Shown: piece by piece, positions 1 to 9,587 of the stretch | How the letters are laid out: each line of letters opens with the position of its first letter | Position numbering within the stretch: the stretch's first letter is position 1 | DNA from: Anaerosporomusa subterranea | GTDB taxonomy: Bacteria > Bacillota > Negativicutes > Sporomusales > Acetonemataceae | Assembly: GCF_001611555.1 (NCBI RefSeq) | Contig: NZ_LSGP01000008.1 | Location: forward strand, 1-54,419 | Direction: 5' to 3' | Length of the DNA stretch: 54,419 bases | Program-made: the position numbers and the translations under genes | The notes under the pieces: generated by a model | What the model was told of the DNA's origin: nothing | What the model saw: only the letters and a program-made list of their open reading frames with translations | The model's database searches: none

Positions 1-173
1 TAACTGGCGTTGTCACTCTTCCGGAAGGCGTAGAAATGGTTATGCCTGGCGATAACATCCAAATGTCAATCGAACTGATCACTCCGATCGCGATTGAAGA
101 AGGTTTGCGTTTCGCGATTCGTGAAGGCGGCCGTACCGTCGGCGCTGGCGTTGTAACCGCGATCTCTCAGTAA
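1..173 (+). CDS. tuf: Elongation factor Tu, C-terminal end (partial)
   Basis: This is the last 56 codons of EF-Tu, the GTPase that delivers aminoacyl-tRNA to the ribosome; the gene begins outside the window. The first full codon starts at base 3. The translation runs [18 protein letters not shown] and ends [14 protein letters not shown], the highly conserved end of the third beta-barrel domain. It lies just upstream of rpsJ, the usual end of the str operon before the S10 operon. Identity is certain from the conserved ending. Confidence 0.95.
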   Translation, partial: TGVVTLPEGVEMVMPGDNIQMSIELITPIAIEEGLRFAIREGGRTVGAGVVTAISQ

Positions 174-323
174 CCAACAGTAAGTGTGTCCTGTCTGGTT
201 GGCAGTGGTCAGCCAGACAGGGCCATTCCCCCAATGCGATGATGCGGAAGGTTGCCCGCGTCGCGGGGAGATTTCCGCAGAGAATGTCCGTTCTAGAAAC
301 TGGACGATAAGGAGGAACCTGAT
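174..323 (+). promoter_or_regulatory. Structured tuf-rpsJ intergenic leader
   Basis: The 150 bases hold three inverted repeats. A 9-bp stem (190-198 with 213-221) extends inward with G-U pairs to a 4-base loop. A 7-bp stem (243-249 with 273-279) encloses a GC-rich stem at 255-267. A short GTCC/GGAC stem lies just before the rpsJ ribosome site AAGGAGG. The first could end or process the tuf transcript, and the set could be an r-protein leader. I see no convincing promoter. The function is inferred only. Confidence 0.4.
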
Positions 324-635
324 ATGGCCAAACAGCAAAAAATTCGTATACGCCTAAAGGCGTATGACCATAAAGCACTGGACCAAAGCGCGGTGAAAAT
401 CGTTGAAACCGCTAAGCGGACCGGCGCAATGGTGTCCGGACCTATTCCGCTTCCGACGGAAAGAAATGTCTTTACTATTCTGCGTTCCCCGCACGTGAAT
501 AAGGATTCACGGGAACAATTTGAAATGCGGACTCATAAACGTCTCATTGACATCATCGAGCCGACTCCTAAAACTGTCGACGCCCTAATGCGCCTCGACC
601 TGCCGGCCGGTGTTGACATTGAGATCAAGCTGTAG
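324..635 (+). CDS. rpsJ: 30S ribosomal protein S10
   Basis: S10 sits in the head of the small subunit and also acts as NusE in transcription antitermination. The 103-residue product has the normal family length and its typical sequence: [15 protein letters not shown] at the start, a SGPIPLPT loop, and RTHKRLIDI. The ATG follows an AAGGAGG site. It is the first gene of the S10 operon here, 14 bases ahead of rplC. Confidence 0.98.
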   Translation: MAKQQKIRIRLKAYDHKALDQSAVKIVETAKRTGAMVSGPIPLPTERNVFTILRSPHVNKDSREQFEMRTHKRLIDIIEPTPKTVDALMRLDLPAGVDIEIKL

Positions 636-649
636 AGGAGGTGGAAATA

Positions 650-1291
650 ATGGCGAAAGGAATTCTGGGCAAGAAACTGGGTATGACACAACTCTTCTCT
701 CCGGAAGGAAAATTAATTCCTGTGACCGTTGTTGAAGCCAACCCCAGCGTTGTGCTGCAGACTAAAACAGTCGAAACCGATGGCTATAATGCCGTTCAAC
801 TCGGTTACGGTGTTGTTAAGGATAAAAAAGTTACCAAGCCGATGAAAGGCCACTTCGCAAAAGCAGGTATAAAGCCTGTGAAGTTCATTCGCGAATTCCG
901 CCTAGCAACTACGCCAGAATATAGCGTAGGTCAAACCATCGGTTGCGACGTGTTTGAACAAGGCCAATTAATTGATGTGATTGGTGTCGCTAAAGGCAAA
1001 GGATTTGCCGGCGCAATTAAACGACACAATTTCGCACGTGGACCGATGGCCCACGGCTCTAAATCGCACCGCGAACCTGGTTCGATGGGACCTCGGATGA
1101 GCGGCGGCGGCGGTAAAGTGTTCAAGGGCAAAAAACTTCCTGGTCGCATGGGTAACCAAAAAGTAACTGTACAACGTTTGACAGTAGTTAAAGTAGATAC
1201 AGAACGTAATCTGATTTTAATTAAAGGCGCGGTCCCTGGACCTAAAGGCAGTCATCTTGTTATCAGAGATACGGTTAAGCCTCGGAAATAG
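650..1291 (+). CDS. rplC: 50S ribosomal protein L3
   Basis: L3 is an early-binding 23S rRNA protein near the peptidyl transferase centre. The 213-residue product starts MAKGILGKKLGMTQLF and carries the conserved HGSKSHREPGSMG loop, about residues 130-145. A GTG nine bases upstream (641) is in frame, but it lies inside the GAGGAGG ribosome site, so the ATG at 650 is the better start. Confidence 0.97.
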   Translation: MAKGILGKKLGMTQLFSPEGKLIPVTVVEANPSVVLQTKTVETDGYNAVQLGYGVVKDKKVTKPMKGHFAKAGIKPVKFIREFRLATTPEYSVGQTIGCDVFEQGQLIDVIGVAKGKGFAGAIKRHNFARGPMAHGSKSHREPGSMGPRMSGGGGKVFKGKKLPGRMGNQKVTVQRLTVVKVDTERNLILIKGAVPGPKGSHLVIRDTVKPRK

Positions 1292-1320
1292 CCTACGGGT
1301 AGGAAAGGAGGATGCACTAT

Positions 1321-1947
1321 ATGGCGAAAGTAGCAGTGTATAATATCGCCGGTCAGCAGACTGGTGAAATAGAATTAAATGATACAGTTTTTGGCATTGA
1401 AGTCAACGAAGCCGTTGTTCACCAAGCACTTGTCATGCAATTGGCAAGTCAGCGTCAAGGCAATGCGGCCACTAAAACGCGTGCCATGGTCCGTGGCGGC
1501 GGCAGAAAGCCTTGGAAACAAAAAGGCACAGGCAGAGCCCGTGCCGGCACCATCCGGTCGCCCCTGTGGGTAGGCGGCGGTACCGTTTTTGGACCGCACC
1601 CTCGCAGCTATTCTTTCAGAATGCCGCGTAAAGCGCGCCGGCTGGCGATTAAGTCCGCTTTGTCGGCAAAAGTTCAAAGCGGAGAATTGGTTGTTCTCGA
1701 AGGTATTCAATACGATCAACCGAAAACCAAGCAGGTTGTTGAGCTTCTGAAAACCTTTGGCCTGGAAGAACGCAAAGCGTTGCTTATTACCAGGGAAGCT
1801 GACGAAAATGTTGAGAAGTCATCCCGTAATATCCCGGGTGTTAAAGCCCTAGCGGCTAGCGGATTGAATGTCTTCGACCTCCTGCATCACGACAAACTGC
1901 TGATCACCCGGGACGCGGTTGCCCGGATCGAGGAGGTGCTTGCGTAA
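1321..1947 (+). CDS. rplD: 50S ribosomal protein L4
   Basis: L4 binds domain I of 23S rRNA and lines the peptide exit tunnel. The 208-residue protein contains the [17 protein letters not shown] segment of the extended tunnel loop. An upstream in-frame ATG at 1312 touches the AAAGGAGG site; the ATG at 1321 is correctly spaced and gives MAKVAVYN. Its stop overlaps the start of rplW by one base (TAATG), which suggests coupled translation. Confidence 0.97.
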   Translation: MAKVAVYNIAGQQTGEIELNDTVFGIEVNEAVVHQALVMQLASQRQGNAATKTRAMVRGGGRKPWKQKGTGRARAGTIRSPLWVGGGTVFGPHPRSYSFRMPRKARRLAIKSALSAKVQSGELVVLEGIQYDQPKTKQVVELLKTFGLEERKALLITREADENVEKSSRNIPGVKALAASGLNVFDLLHHDKLLITRDAVARIEEVLA

Positions 1948-2234
1948 TGACGAACCCGCGTGACGTTCTGATTCGCCCGCTGATTACCGAAAAAACTACC
2001 GCTATGATGCAAGAGAACAAGTATACTTTTATCGTGCCGCTTAAGGCAACTAAAGTAGAAGTTCGGCAGGCGGTCGAGCAAATATTCAAAGTAAAAGTCC
2101 TTGAGGTCAGCACCATTCGCGTGATGGGTAAAGTCAAGCGCATGGGACGGACAGCAGGAAAGCGCCCGGACTATAAGAAAGCTATCGTGAAACTGGCTGA
2201 AGGCCAGCGGATCGAGTTTTTTGAAGGCGTATAG
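1947..2234 (+). CDS. rplW: 50S ribosomal protein L23
   Basis: L23 lies at the tunnel exit and is the docking point for trigger factor and SRP. The 95-residue product begins [16 protein letters not shown] and includes the conserved VRVMGK/KRMGR stretch. The start overlaps the rplD stop by one base. A GAGGAGGTG site inside the rplD end serves it. Confidence 0.97.
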   Translation: MTNPRDVLIRPLITEKTTAMMQENKYTFIVPLKATKVEVRQAVEQIFKVKVLEVSTIRVMGKVKRMGRTAGKRPDYKKAIVKLAEGQRIEFFEGV

Positions 2235-2265
2235 TTCATTTTAGTGGAAAAGGAGGGGTACCATA

Positions 2266-3090
2266 ATGCCAGTAAAAGGATTTAAACCTTACGCTCCCGG
2301 CAGACGGTTCATGACTGTCTCAGATTTTGCCGACATCACGACCGACAGGCCAGAGCGTTCTCTTACCGAACGGCTGAGTAAACATGCCGGACGTAACAAT
2401 CAAGGACGTCTTACCGTCAGACATCAAGGCGGCGGCCACCGTAGATTGTATCGAGTTATTGACTTCAAACGGAACAAGGACAATGTTCAAGCAAAGGTTG
2501 CTTCTATTGAATATGATCCTAACCGTTCCGCTCGCATTGCTCTGCTGCACTATACAGACGGCGAGAAACGTTATATTTTGGCGCCCAACGGACTAAAAGT
2601 TGGCGATGTGATCATGAGCGGCGAAGCTGCGGATATCAAGGTTGGCAACGCGTTGCCGATGAAGTTTATCCCAGTTGGCACCATGTTGCATAACATCGAG
2701 ATGAAAATCGGCAAAGGCGGCCAAATGGTTCGCTCAGCCGGGGCATCTGCTCAGTTGATGGCTAAAGAAGGCGATCATGCACTTCTCAGACTGCCTTCCG
2801 GTGAACTCCGCAAAGTGCACGTTCTTTGCAGAGCCACGATTGGTCAAGTTGGCAATCTCGAACATGAGAATATCACCATCGGTAAAGCCGGTCGCTCTCG
2901 TTGGCTCGGCATTCGCCCGGCTAACCGCGGCGTAGCAATGAACCCGGTTGATCATCCGCATGGCGGCGGCGAAGGCCGTTCACCTGTCGGACGCAAACAT
3001 CCGGTTACGCCTTGGGGCAAACATGCAATGGGTGCTAAGACCCGTAGGAGAACTACGTCTGACAAGCTGATTGTCAAACGCCGTAAATAA
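2266..3090 (+). CDS. rplB: 50S ribosomal protein L2
   Basis: L2 is needed for subunit joining and for peptidyl transferase activity. The 274-residue product has the family length. It carries the [19 protein letters not shown] region near residues 42-60 and the invariant HPHGGGEGR motif at 230-238, which contains the functionally important histidine. A strong AAGGAGG site precedes the ATG. Confidence 0.98.
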   Translation: MPVKGFKPYAPGRRFMTVSDFADITTDRPERSLTERLSKHAGRNNQGRLTVRHQGGGHRRLYRVIDFKRNKDNVQAKVASIEYDPNRSARIALLHYTDGEKRYILAPNGLKVGDVIMSGEAADIKVGNALPMKFIPVGTMLHNIEMKIGKGGQMVRSAGASAQLMAKEGDHALLRLPSGELRKVHVLCRATIGQVGNLEHENITIGKAGRSRWLGIRPANRGVAMNPVDHPHGGGEGRSPVGRKHPVTPWGKHAMGAKTRRRTTSDKLIVKRRK

Positions 3091-3115
3091 GCGAGTGAGA
3101 AGGGAGGCCTATTAG

Positions 3116-3397
3116 GTGTCCAGATCGATTAAAAAAGGACCATACGTTCATGAAAGTCTCTTGAAAAAAATTGACGCAATGAACGAAAAAAATGATAAGA
3201 AGGTTATTAAGACCTGGTCGAGAAGTTCCACTATTCTGCCGGGCTTTGTCGGACACACTATTGCCGTACACGATGGCCGCAAGCATGTGCCTGTCTATGT
3301 CACTGAAGATATGGTTGGTCACAAGCTGGGCGAATTTGCTCCGACACGCACCTATAGAGGACACGGCCATACAGAACGGTCATCGTCTCTCAGGTAG
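3116..3397 (+). CDS. rpsS: 30S ribosomal protein S19
   Basis: S19 pairs with S13 in the head of the 30S subunit. The 93-residue product starts with GTG and reads [18 protein letters not shown]. It contains [18 protein letters not shown] and ends [17 protein letters not shown], all typical of the family. GGGAGG lies upstream of the GTG. Confidence 0.97.
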   Translation: MSRSIKKGPYVHESLLKKIDAMNEKNDKKVIKTWSRSSTILPGFVGHTIAVHDGRKHVPVYVTEDMVGHKLGEFAPTRTYRGHGHTERSSSLR

Positions 3398-3438
3398 TCA
3401 ACGGCATAACGGAATTTTCGAAGAGAGGGGGGCTACCC

Positions 3439-3780
3439 ATGGAAGCGAAAGAAGCTAAATCGATAGCCAAGCATATTCGCATCGCGCCTCGTAAAGTCCG
3501 TATTGTTATGGATCTGATTCGCGGCAAGAATGTGGGCGAGGCGTTTGCTATTCTGAAATTTACTCCGAAAGTTGGTTCGGACGTCATTGAAAAAGTATTA
3601 AAATCTGCCGTAGCCAACGCAGAGCATAATTATGATATGAACGCAGATAAACTTTACGTCTCTGCGGCGTATGTCGATCAGGGACCGACGTTGAAACGCA
3701 TTCACCCGCGTTCCCGCGGACAGGCGTTCAAGATCCTGAAACGCAGCAGTCATGTGACGGTAGTCGTCAAAGAACGATAA
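3439..3780 (+). CDS. rplV: 50S ribosomal protein L22
   Basis: L22 reaches into the peptide exit tunnel beside L4. The 113-residue product starts [19 protein letters not shown] and ends in the conserved beta-hairpin sequence [19 protein letters not shown]. The ATG at 3439 follows GAGAGGGGGG. Confidence 0.97.
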   Translation: MEAKEAKSIAKHIRIAPRKVRIVMDLIRGKNVGEAFAILKFTPKVGSDVIEKVLKSAVANAEHNYDMNADKLYVSAAYVDQGPTLKRIHPRSRGQAFKILKRSSHVTVVVKER

Positions 3781-3801
3781 TTAGCGAAGGAGGGAAACTA
3801 C

Positions 3802-4476
3802 GTGGGTCAAAAAGTCAACCCGCATGGGCTTAGGATCGGCATAATCAAGACCTGGGACGCTAAGTGGTATGCTGATAAAGAATATGCCTCAAACTTGCAT
3901 GAAGACATTAAAATGCGCAAGCTGATTAAGAAGAAACTTTATGCAGCAGGTGTGTCCCGTATTGAAATCGAGCGTTCGCTCAACCGCGTTAAAGTTACTA
4001 TTCATACCGCCAAGCCGGGCATGGTTATTGGTCGCGGTGGTTCTGGAATTGAAGACTTGAAGCAAACCTTGAAAAAACTGACCGGAAAAACAATTGACGT
4101 CAATGTGGCGGAGATCAAACAAGCGGAACTTGATTCCACTCTGGTCGCTGAAAATATCGCTGCACAATTGGAAAAACGCATTGCTTTCCGTCGCGCGATG
4201 AAACAGTCTGTCATGCGTACTATGCGCATGGGAGCAAAAGGGATCAAAGTTATGGTAGGCGGTCGTTTGGGCGGCGCTGAAATTGCCCGTACAGAATCGT
4301 ATCGTGAGGGCAGCATCCCGCTGCATACACTGCGCGCCGACATTGATTACGGTACGGCAGAAGCGCACACCACTTTTGGTGTAATCGGCGTTAAGGTCTG
4401 GATCTATAAAGGTGAGATTCTGCCCCAAGCCAAAAAGCCTGTTGCCGCCGCCGTTTCCGAAGGGAGCGAAGGCTAA
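3802..4476 (+). CDS. rpsC: 30S ribosomal protein S3
   Basis: S3 lines the mRNA entry channel and has helicase activity together with S4. The 224-residue product starts with GTG ([14 protein letters not shown]). It has a type II KH domain with VIGRGG at residues 75-80, followed by the C-terminal S3 domain with [12 protein letters not shown]. Its TAA stop overlaps the rplP ATG by one base. Confidence 0.97.
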   Translation: MGQKVNPHGLRIGIIKTWDAKWYADKEYASNLHEDIKMRKLIKKKLYAAGVSRIEIERSLNRVKVTIHTAKPGMVIGRGGSGIEDLKQTLKKLTGKTIDVNVAEIKQAELDSTLVAENIAAQLEKRIAFRRAMKQSVMRTMRMGAKGIKVMVGGRLGGAEIARTESYREGSIPLHTLRADIDYGTAEAHTTFGVIGVKVWIYKGEILPQAKKPVAAAVSEGSEG

Positions 4477-4922
4477 TGCTGATACCAAAGAGAGTAAAGC
4501 ATCGTAAGCAATTCCGTGGTCGTATGACTGGCAAAGCGCAAAGAGGCAATACAGTTACTCATGGCGACTTCGGCTTAGTTGCTATGGAACCGGCATGGAT
4601 AACTAATCGCCAGATCGAAGCCGCTCGTATTGCGATGACACGTTTTATTAAGCGTGGCGGTAAAGTTTGGATTAAGATTTTCCCAGATAAACCGATTACG
4701 GCAAAACCGGCCGAGACTCGCATGGGTAGCGGTAAAGGATCGCCTGAGTACTGGGTTGCAGTAGTAAAACCAGGACGCGTTATGTTTGAAATGGACGGCG
4801 TGTCCGAAGAAGTTGCCAAAGAAGCAATGCGCCTTGCCGCTCACAAACTGCCGATCAAAACCAAGTTTGTGACCAAGAGCGAACAAGCTGACGAGAAAGT
4901 GGGTGTGGCCGATGAAAGCTAA
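4476..4922 (+). CDS. rplP: 50S ribosomal protein L16
   Basis: L16 organises the A-site region of 23S rRNA. The product starts [17 protein letters not shown] and includes the [20 protein letters not shown] loop. At 148 residues it is slightly longer at the C-terminus than the usual 137-144, because the acidic tail overlaps the next gene by 11 bases. The start is coupled to rpsC. Confidence 0.96.
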   Translation: MLIPKRVKHRKQFRGRMTGKAQRGNTVTHGDFGLVAMEPAWITNRQIEAARIAMTRFIKRGGKVWIKIFPDKPITAKPAETRMGSGKGSPEYWVAVVKPGRVMFEMDGVSEEVAKEAMRLAAHKLPIKTKFVTKSEQADEKVGVADES

Positions 4923-5115
4923 AGACATCCGCGAAATGAGCGCTGGTGAGCTCGACCAAAAAGTTGCCGCTCTCAAGGATGAATTGTTCAATCTGCGCTT
5001 CCAACTGGCTACCGGGCAACTGGAAAACCCTAAGCGGATTCCGGAAGTTAAGAAAACCATCGCCCGAATCAAAACCATTCAGCGCGAACGCGAAATAAAA
5101 GCAAAGCACGCCTGA
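4912..5115 (+). CDS. rpmC: 50S ribosomal protein L29
   Basis: L29 lies near the tunnel exit next to L23. The 67-residue helical hairpin begins [17 protein letters not shown] and contains [19 protein letters not shown]. The ATG at 4912 lies inside the end of rplP and has only a poor ribosome site, so translation is probably coupled to rplP. An in-frame GTG at 4903 would add three residues that are not part of the family. Confidence 0.96.
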   Translation: MKAKDIREMSAGELDQKVAALKDELFNLRFQLATGQLENPKRIPEVKKTIARIKTIQREREIKAKHA

Positions 5116-5153
5116 TTGGCGGCCAAAGATAAGTGGAAGGAGGCTCATCGAAG

Positions 5154-5411
5154 GTGACCGAAAGAAATGAACGTAAGGTCCGTACTGGAAAAGTCGTTAG
5201 CGATAAAATGGATAAGACGGTAGTTGTCGCCGTTGAACGTCTTGTGCAGCATACTCTTTACAGTAAACCTGTAAAGAAAACTACCAAGTTCAAGGCGCAC
5301 GATGAAAACAACGAAAGCCATACTGGTGATACTGTTACTATTATGGAAACCCGTCCCCTATCTAAAGACAAGCGCTGGAGAGTCGTGGAGATCGTCGACA
5401 GAGCGAAATAA
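5154..5411 (+). CDS. rpsQ: 30S ribosomal protein S17
   Basis: S17 is an OB-fold protein that binds 16S rRNA early in assembly. I chose the GTG at 5154 because the AAGGAGG ribosome site lies at 5138-5144; the longer in-frame GTG at 5133 would translate that site. This gives 85 residues, [20 protein letters not shown], the normal length. The [15 protein letters not shown] end is typical. Confidence 0.95.
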   Translation: MTERNERKVRTGKVVSDKMDKTVVVAVERLVQHTLYSKPVKKTTKFKAHDENNESHTGDTVTIMETRPLSKDKRWRVVEIVDRAK

Positions 5412-5452
5412 GACGAGACTCAAGCGTATCATAGCGAAAAGGAGGGAAAACG

Positions 5453-5821
5453 ATGATTCAACAGCAAACGATTTTGGCTGTCGCAGACAACACTGGCGCT
5501 AAGCAAATCATGTGCATCAGAGTCATGGGCGGATCTTATCGCCGCTATGCGAACATCGGCGATATCATCGTCGCTTCTGTAAAAGATGCATCACCCGGTG
5601 GCGTTGTCAAGAAAGGCGACGTCGTAAAAGCGGTAGTGGTTCGTTCGCACAAAGGCTTGCGCCGCCAAGACGGTTCCTACATCCGTTTTGACGAAAATGC
5701 AGCAGTTATTATAAAAGAAGACAAGAGCCCGAAAGGAACCCGTATTTTCGGACCAGTAGCGAGAGAACTTCGCGAGAAAGATTTCATGAAAATTATCTCG
5801 CTCGCGCCTGAGGTGCTCTGA
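5453..5821 (+). CDS. rplN: 50S ribosomal protein L14
   Basis: L14 contributes to an intersubunit bridge and is the binding site of RsfS. The 122-residue product starts [17 protein letters not shown]. It contains [15 protein letters not shown] and ends [12 protein letters not shown], matching the family exactly in length. A strong AAGGAGGG site precedes the ATG. Confidence 0.98.
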   Translation: MIQQQTILAVADNTGAKQIMCIRVMGGSYRRYANIGDIIVASVKDASPGGVVKKGDVVKAVVVRSHKGLRRQDGSYIRFDENAAVIIKEDKSPKGTRIFGPVARELREKDFMKIISLAPEVL

Positions 5822-5828
5822 GGAAGCG

Positions 5829-5847
5829 GGCCGCGCGGATCGCGGCC
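5829..5847 (+). other. GC-rich hairpin between rplN and rplX
   Basis: A perfect 7-bp inverted repeat, GGCCGCG and CGCGGCC, with a 5-base loop lies in the 54-base gap between rplN and rplX, ahead of the rplX ribosome site. No T run follows, so it is not a standard terminator. It may be an RNA processing or stability element. Confidence 0.5.
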
Positions 5848-5875
5848 GTTAACGCGATAAAGGGAGGTGTCTAGT

Positions 5876-6214
5876 ATGTCCGAAGCCGTAAAGATGCACG
5901 TTAAAAAAGGCGACACAGTCCTGGTGCTGTCCGGTAAAGATAAAGGCAAAAAAGGCAAGATCATTGAAGCATTGCCGAAAAAAAGCAAGATCGTGGTTGA
6001 AGGCGTGAACAAAGTGAAACGCCATACCAAGCCGTCGCAGAAGATGCCGCAGGGCGGTATTATTGTTAAAGAAGCAGCTATGCATTCAGCAAAAGTAATG
6101 CTGGTTTGCCCCGCTTGCGATAAGCCTACCCGCATCAAGAAAACCACTCTAGCGAATGGTAACATGGCTCGCAGTTGCAAACACTGCAGCGAAATTATAG
6201 ACAAAGATAAGTAA
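5876..6214 (+). CDS. rplX: 50S ribosomal protein L24 (zinc-ribbon type)
   Basis: L24 starts large-subunit assembly. The 112-residue product has a KOW motif ([18 protein letters not shown], residues 10-27). In the C-terminal part, Cys78-Cys81 and Cys101-Cys104 form a probable zinc ribbon. The ATG at 5876 is placed correctly after AGGGAGG; an in-frame GTG at 5867 overlaps that site. Confidence 0.96.
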   Translation: MSEAVKMHVKKGDTVLVLSGKDKGKKGKIIEALPKKSKIVVEGVNKVKRHTKPSQKMPQGGIIVKEAAMHSAKVMLVCPACDKPTRIKKTTLANGNMARSCKHCSEIIDKDK

Positions 6215-6239
6215 GCGCGCGGAAAGGAGGTAAGTCGCT

Positions 6240-6779
6240 ATGGTCAGGTTAAAAGAAAAATTTATGACCGATGTAGCCCCTGCTATGATGCAGAAGTTTG
6301 GCTATAAAAACGTGATGCAAATCCCTAAAATCGAGAAGGTCGTCATCAACATGGGTGTTGGTGAGGCAGTCGGCAATCCGAAGGTGCTTGACGCTGCTGT
6401 TGGTGATCTAACCACTATCGCTGGACAAAAGCCGGTTGTGACACGGGCGAAAAAGTCTATCGCCGCATTTAAGATTCGTCAAGGCATGCCGATAGGAACC
6501 AAAGTTACTCTGCGCGGCGAGCGGATGTTTCATTTCCTTGATAAACTGCTTAACATCTCACTACCCCGCGTGCGTGACTTCCGCGGCGTTAGCCCGCGTG
6601 CCTTTGATGGTCGTGGTAACTATACCCTCGGAGTTAAAGAGCAGCTTATCTTCCCGGAAATCGAATATGACAAAGTAGATAAGGTTCGTGGTATGGATAT
6701 CGTTATTGTTACCACCGCGAAAACTGACGAAGAAGCACGGGAACTGCTGAAGCTGATGGGAATGCCATTTAGCGCATAA
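6240..6779 (+). CDS. rplE: 50S ribosomal protein L5
   Basis: L5 binds 5S rRNA and contacts P-site tRNA. The 179-residue product has the conserved [16 protein letters not shown] segment near residue 30 and the [19 protein letters not shown] loop, and it ends LLKLMGMPF. Length and sequence are typical. AAAGGAGG precedes the ATG. Confidence 0.98.
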   Translation: MVRLKEKFMTDVAPAMMQKFGYKNVMQIPKIEKVVINMGVGEAVGNPKVLDAAVGDLTTIAGQKPVVTRAKKSIAAFKIRQGMPIGTKVTLRGERMFHFLDKLLNISLPRVRDFRGVSPRAFDGRGNYTLGVKEQLIFPEIEYDKVDKVRGMDIVIVTTAKTDEEARELLKLMGMPFSA

Positions 6780-6793
6780 AAGGAGGGAATTTC

Positions 6794-6979
6794 GTGGCCA
6801 AGAAGGCTTTAATTGAAAAATGGAGCCGCGCGCCAAAATTCAGTGTGCGCAAATATAATCGCTGCAAGATTTGCGGCCGTCCACACGGTTATTTACGCAA
6901 ATTTGAAATGTGCCGGATTTGTTTCCGGGAACTGAGCTATAAAGGCGCTATTCCGGGCGTCACCAAAGCAAGTTGGTAA
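6794..6979 (+). CDS. rpsZ: 30S ribosomal protein S14 type Z (zinc form)
   Basis: This is the short, zinc-binding form of S14, 61 residues starting with GTG. Cys24-Cys27 (CKIC) and Cys40-Cys43 (CRIC) are the four zinc ligands. It ends GVTKASW like other type Z proteins. The cysteine-free type used under zinc limitation in some relatives is not in this window. Confidence 0.97.
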   Translation: MAKKALIEKWSRAPKFSVRKYNRCKICGRPHGYLRKFEMCRICFRELSYKGAIPGVTKASW

Positions 6980-7025
6980 TGACACGGAAAGTGGTACGCG
7001 AAAACAGGAAGGAGGTTTACAATCC

Positions 7026-7424
7026 ATGGTAATGACCGATCCGATTGCAGATATGTTGACTCGAATCCGCAACGCTAATTCGGTTTATCACGATAAAGTA
7101 GAGTTCCCTGCTTCTAAAATGAAACAGGCAGTTACTCAGATCCTCAAGGAAGAGGGCTTTATCAAGGATTACGAAGTAATCAGCGATGCTAAGCAGGGGA
7201 CCGTCCGGGTCAGCCTGAAATATGGTCCGAATCGTGAAAAAGTAATCACAGGCATAAAGCGGATCTCAAAACCCGGCCTCAGGGTATACGCTAAAAACGA
7301 CCAACTGCCTAGAGTGTTGGGCGGTTTGGGAATCGCCGTTATCTCAACATCCCACGGGATTATGAGTGACAAGCAGGCCCGCAAGCAAGGTTTGGGCGGC
7401 GAAGTTATCGCATACGTCTGGTAA
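7026..7424 (+). CDS. rpsH: 30S ribosomal protein S8
   Basis: S8 binds the central domain of 16S rRNA and, in E. coli, represses the spc operon. The 132-residue product starts [18 protein letters not shown], as in Bacillus. It has the C-terminal [20 protein letters not shown] motif. AGGAGG precedes the first ATG. Confidence 0.97.
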   Translation: MVMTDPIADMLTRIRNANSVYHDKVEFPASKMKQAVTQILKEEGFIKDYEVISDAKQGTVRVSLKYGPNREKVITGIKRISKPGLRVYAKNDQLPRVLGGLGIAVISTSHGIMSDKQARKQGLGGEVIAYVW

Positions 7425-7449
7425 GAATCAGGCAATAGGAGGTGCGCAC

Positions 7450-7998
7450 ATGTCGAGAATAGGAAGGATGCCAATTACCGTGCCGCAAGGCGTAACAATT
7501 ACAATTGACGGTAATTTGGTATCAGTCAAAGGCCCTAAAGGCGAGCTCAGCCGAGTCATCCATCCTGATATGATTTTGGAACTGGATGGAGGCGTGTTGA
7601 ACGTTAAGCGGCCAACTGAAGAAAAAAATCACAGAGCGCTGCACGGCCTAAGCCGTACGCTCATTAATAACATGGTTGTCGGCGTGACTCAAGGGTTTAC
7701 CAAGACTCTGGAAATTGCCGGCGTTGGCTACAGAGCTGCCAAATCGGGAACAAAACTCAACCTGACTTTGGGCTTCTCGCATCCGGTTGAAGTTGAACCT
7801 CCCAAAGGGCTCACAATTGATGTCCCTGCTCCTAATAAAATCATCGTTTCCGGTATTGATAAAGAAGCAGTCGGCGCGCTGGCCGCTAAAATTCGTGGTT
7901 ATCGTGAACCTGAGCCGTATAAAGGCAAAGGCGTTAAGTACGAAGGTGAAGTTGTTCGTCGCAAAGTCGGTAAGGCTGGCGGCAAGGGCAAGAAGTAG
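7450..7998 (+). CDS. rplF: 50S ribosomal protein L6
   Basis: L6 binds near the sarcin-ricin loop. The 182-residue protein has two related domains. It starts [15 protein letters not shown] and ends with the signature [22 protein letters not shown], of which the PEPYKGKG segment is the most conserved part. The ATG at 7450 follows AGGAGGTG; the reading frame is open further upstream, but only as a shadow of rpsH. Confidence 0.97.
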   Translation: MSRIGRMPITVPQGVTITIDGNLVSVKGPKGELSRVIHPDMILELDGGVLNVKRPTEEKNHRALHGLSRTLINNMVVGVTQGFTKTLEIAGVGYRAAKSGTKLNLTLGFSHPVEVEPPKGLTIDVPAPNKIIVSGIDKEAVGALAAKIRGYREPEPYKGKGVKYEGEVVRRKVGKAGGKGKK

Positions 7999-8044
7999 CC
8001 GCGTGGGATTAGCATCATGATTTCAACGGAAAGGAGTGGATACT

Positions 8045-8413
8045 TTGATTCGTAAAGCAAATAAGAATGAATTGCGTAAACAGCGTCATCTGCGGGTTCG
8101 CAAAACTTTACACGGCACGACAGAACGTCCTCGTTTGAATGTTTTCCGCAGCTTGCACCACATTTACGCGCAAATCATTAATGATGAAACTGGCGTTACA
8201 CTAGTAAGTGCCAGCACTGTGGAAAAAGAGGTGTCTGCATCGCTGGTAAACGGCGGCAACACCGAAGCAGCTAAAGCGGTTGGCACCGCAATTGCCAAGC
8301 GTGCTGCTGAAAAAGGTATTGAAAAAGTTGTGTTTGATCGCGGCGGATATATTTATCACGGTCGAGTGGCTGCTTTAGCTGCAGCTGCACGTGAAGCCGG
8401 ACTGGACTTTTAG
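8045..8413 (+). CDS. rplR: 50S ribosomal protein L18
   Basis: L18 binds 5S rRNA with L5. I chose the TTG at 8045 ([20 protein letters not shown], 122 residues). The in-frame GTG at 8036 lies within the AAGGAG ribosome site. Family features include [17 protein letters not shown] and the C-terminal [18 protein letters not shown]. Confidence 0.95.
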   Translation: MIRKANKNELRKQRHLRVRKTLHGTTERPRLNVFRSLHHIYAQIINDETGVTLVSASTVEKEVSASLVNGGNTEAAKAVGTAIAKRAAEKGIEKVVFDRGGYIYHGRVAALAAAAREAGLDF

Positions 8414-8430
8414 GAAAAGGAGGGAAACCA

Positions 8431-8931
8431 ATGGCCAGAATCGACCATACTAAGTTGGATTTAAAAGAAAAAGTTGTCTATATAAACAGGGTCGCCAAGG
8501 TTGTTAAAGGCGGTCGGCGCTTTTCCTTCAGCGCACTAGTCGTTGTCGGCGACGGTAACGGTTATGTCGGCGCCGGACTAGGCAAGGCTGGAGAAGTTCC
8601 TGAAGCGATTCGTAAAGGCGTCGAAGATGCCAAAAAGAATCTCATCCACGTTCCCATTGTTGAAACGACGATCCCGCATCAAATCATTGGTGAATTCGGC
8701 TCAGGCCGTGTTCTGCTAAAGCCCGCTTCTGAAGGTACAGGCGTCATTGCCGGTGGCCCAGCCCGTGCAGTGCTGGAACTCGCTGGAATCCATGACATTC
8801 TGACCAAGTCTCTGGGCTCATCCAATGCTAACAACGCGGTTCGCGCGACTATTAAGGGACTTGAGCAACTCAAACGCGCCGAACAGGTAGCCGAACTTCG
8901 CGGCAAAACCGTTCAGGAACTGTTGGGTTAA
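8431..8931 (+). CDS. rpsE: 30S ribosomal protein S5
   Basis: S5 helps control decoding accuracy and lies at the mRNA entry site. The 166-residue product has the N-terminal double-stranded-RNA-binding-like domain ([18 protein letters not shown]) and the C-terminal domain with [18 protein letters not shown]. Length is typical. AAAGGAGG precedes the ATG. Confidence 0.98.
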   Translation: MARIDHTKLDLKEKVVYINRVAKVVKGGRRFSFSALVVVGDGNGYVGAGLGKAGEVPEAIRKGVEDAKKNLIHVPIVETTIPHQIIGEFGSGRVLLKPASEGTGVIAGGPARAVLELAGIHDILTKSLGSSNANNAVRATIKGLEQLKRAEQVAELRGKTVQELLG

Positions 8932-8943
8932 GGAGGAAAGGTC

Positions 8944-9126
8944 ATGGCAAAGCTCAAAATTACACTTACCAGGAGCTTGATCGGCCGTCCGGAAGACCAG
9001 CGGGCTACCGTTAAGGCGCTAGGCCTAGGTAAAACAAATAGCTCCGTTGTTCAGGAAGACACTCCTGCAATCAAGGGCATGGTCCGCAAAGTGGAACATC
9101 TGGTCACAGTGGAAGTCCAAGATTAG
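8944..9126 (+). CDS. rpmD: 50S ribosomal protein L30
   Basis: This is a small 60-residue large-subunit protein. It starts [19 protein letters not shown] and contains [12 protein letters not shown], both characteristic of bacterial L30. It sits between rpsE and rplO as in most Firmicutes. AAGGAGG precedes the ATG. Confidence 0.97.
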   Translation: MAKLKITLTRSLIGRPEDQRATVKALGLGKTNSSVVQEDTPAIKGMVRKVEHLVTVEVQD

Positions 9127-9144
9127 TCCAAGGAGGTGCTACTG

Positions 9145-9585
9145 ATGAAAATACACGAATTATCGCCTGCTGTCGGTTCAAAGCAAACGCGCACCCGCGT
9201 GGGCCGTGGACTTGGCTCTGGCCTCGGCAAAACTGCCGGTAAAGGTCACAAAGGTCAGAATGCTCGTTCAGGCGGCGGCACGCGTCCCGGTTTTGAGGGC
9301 GGTCAAAAGCCGTTGTACCTCAGGTTACCGAAACGCGGCTTCTATAACAAATTCGCTAAACAACTATCTGAAGTTAACGTTTTCATGCTGAACCGTTTTG
9401 ATAATGGTGCAGTAGTTGATCCGGTCGCCTTGGTTGAGGCTGGCATTCTAAAGAATGTCCTTGACGGCGTACGCGTTTTGGGCAATGGTGAACTTGAAAA
9501 AGCATTGACTGTCAGAGCCCACGGCTTTACCAAATCAGCTGCCCAGAAAATCGAGGCCGCTGGCGGCAAAGTCGAGGTGATCTAA
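9145..9585 (+). CDS. rplO: 50S ribosomal protein L15
   Basis: L15 is an assembly protein with a long glycine-rich N-terminal extension, seen here as [20 protein letters not shown]. The 146-residue length is normal. The ATG at 9145 follows AAGGAGGT; an in-frame start nine bases earlier overlaps that site. The secY start lies only two bases beyond the stop. Confidence 0.97.
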   Translation: MKIHELSPAVGSKQTRTRVGRGLGSGLGKTAGKGHKGQNARSGGGTRPGFEGGQKPLYLRLPKRGFYNKFAKQLSEVNVFMLNRFDNGAVVDPVALVEAGILKNVLDGVRVLGNGELEKALTVRAHGFTKSAAQKIEAAGGKVEVI

Positions 9586-9587
9586 GG

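Noticed and set aside
66-378. Open frames on the - strand across the end of tuf and the rpsJ leader
   Set aside because: They run antisense to tuf and rpsJ, have no ribosome sites and resemble no protein family.
3889-4488. A 199-codon open frame antisense to rpsC
   Set aside because: It is a mirror of a highly biased ribosomal gene, and the encoded sequence has no family features.
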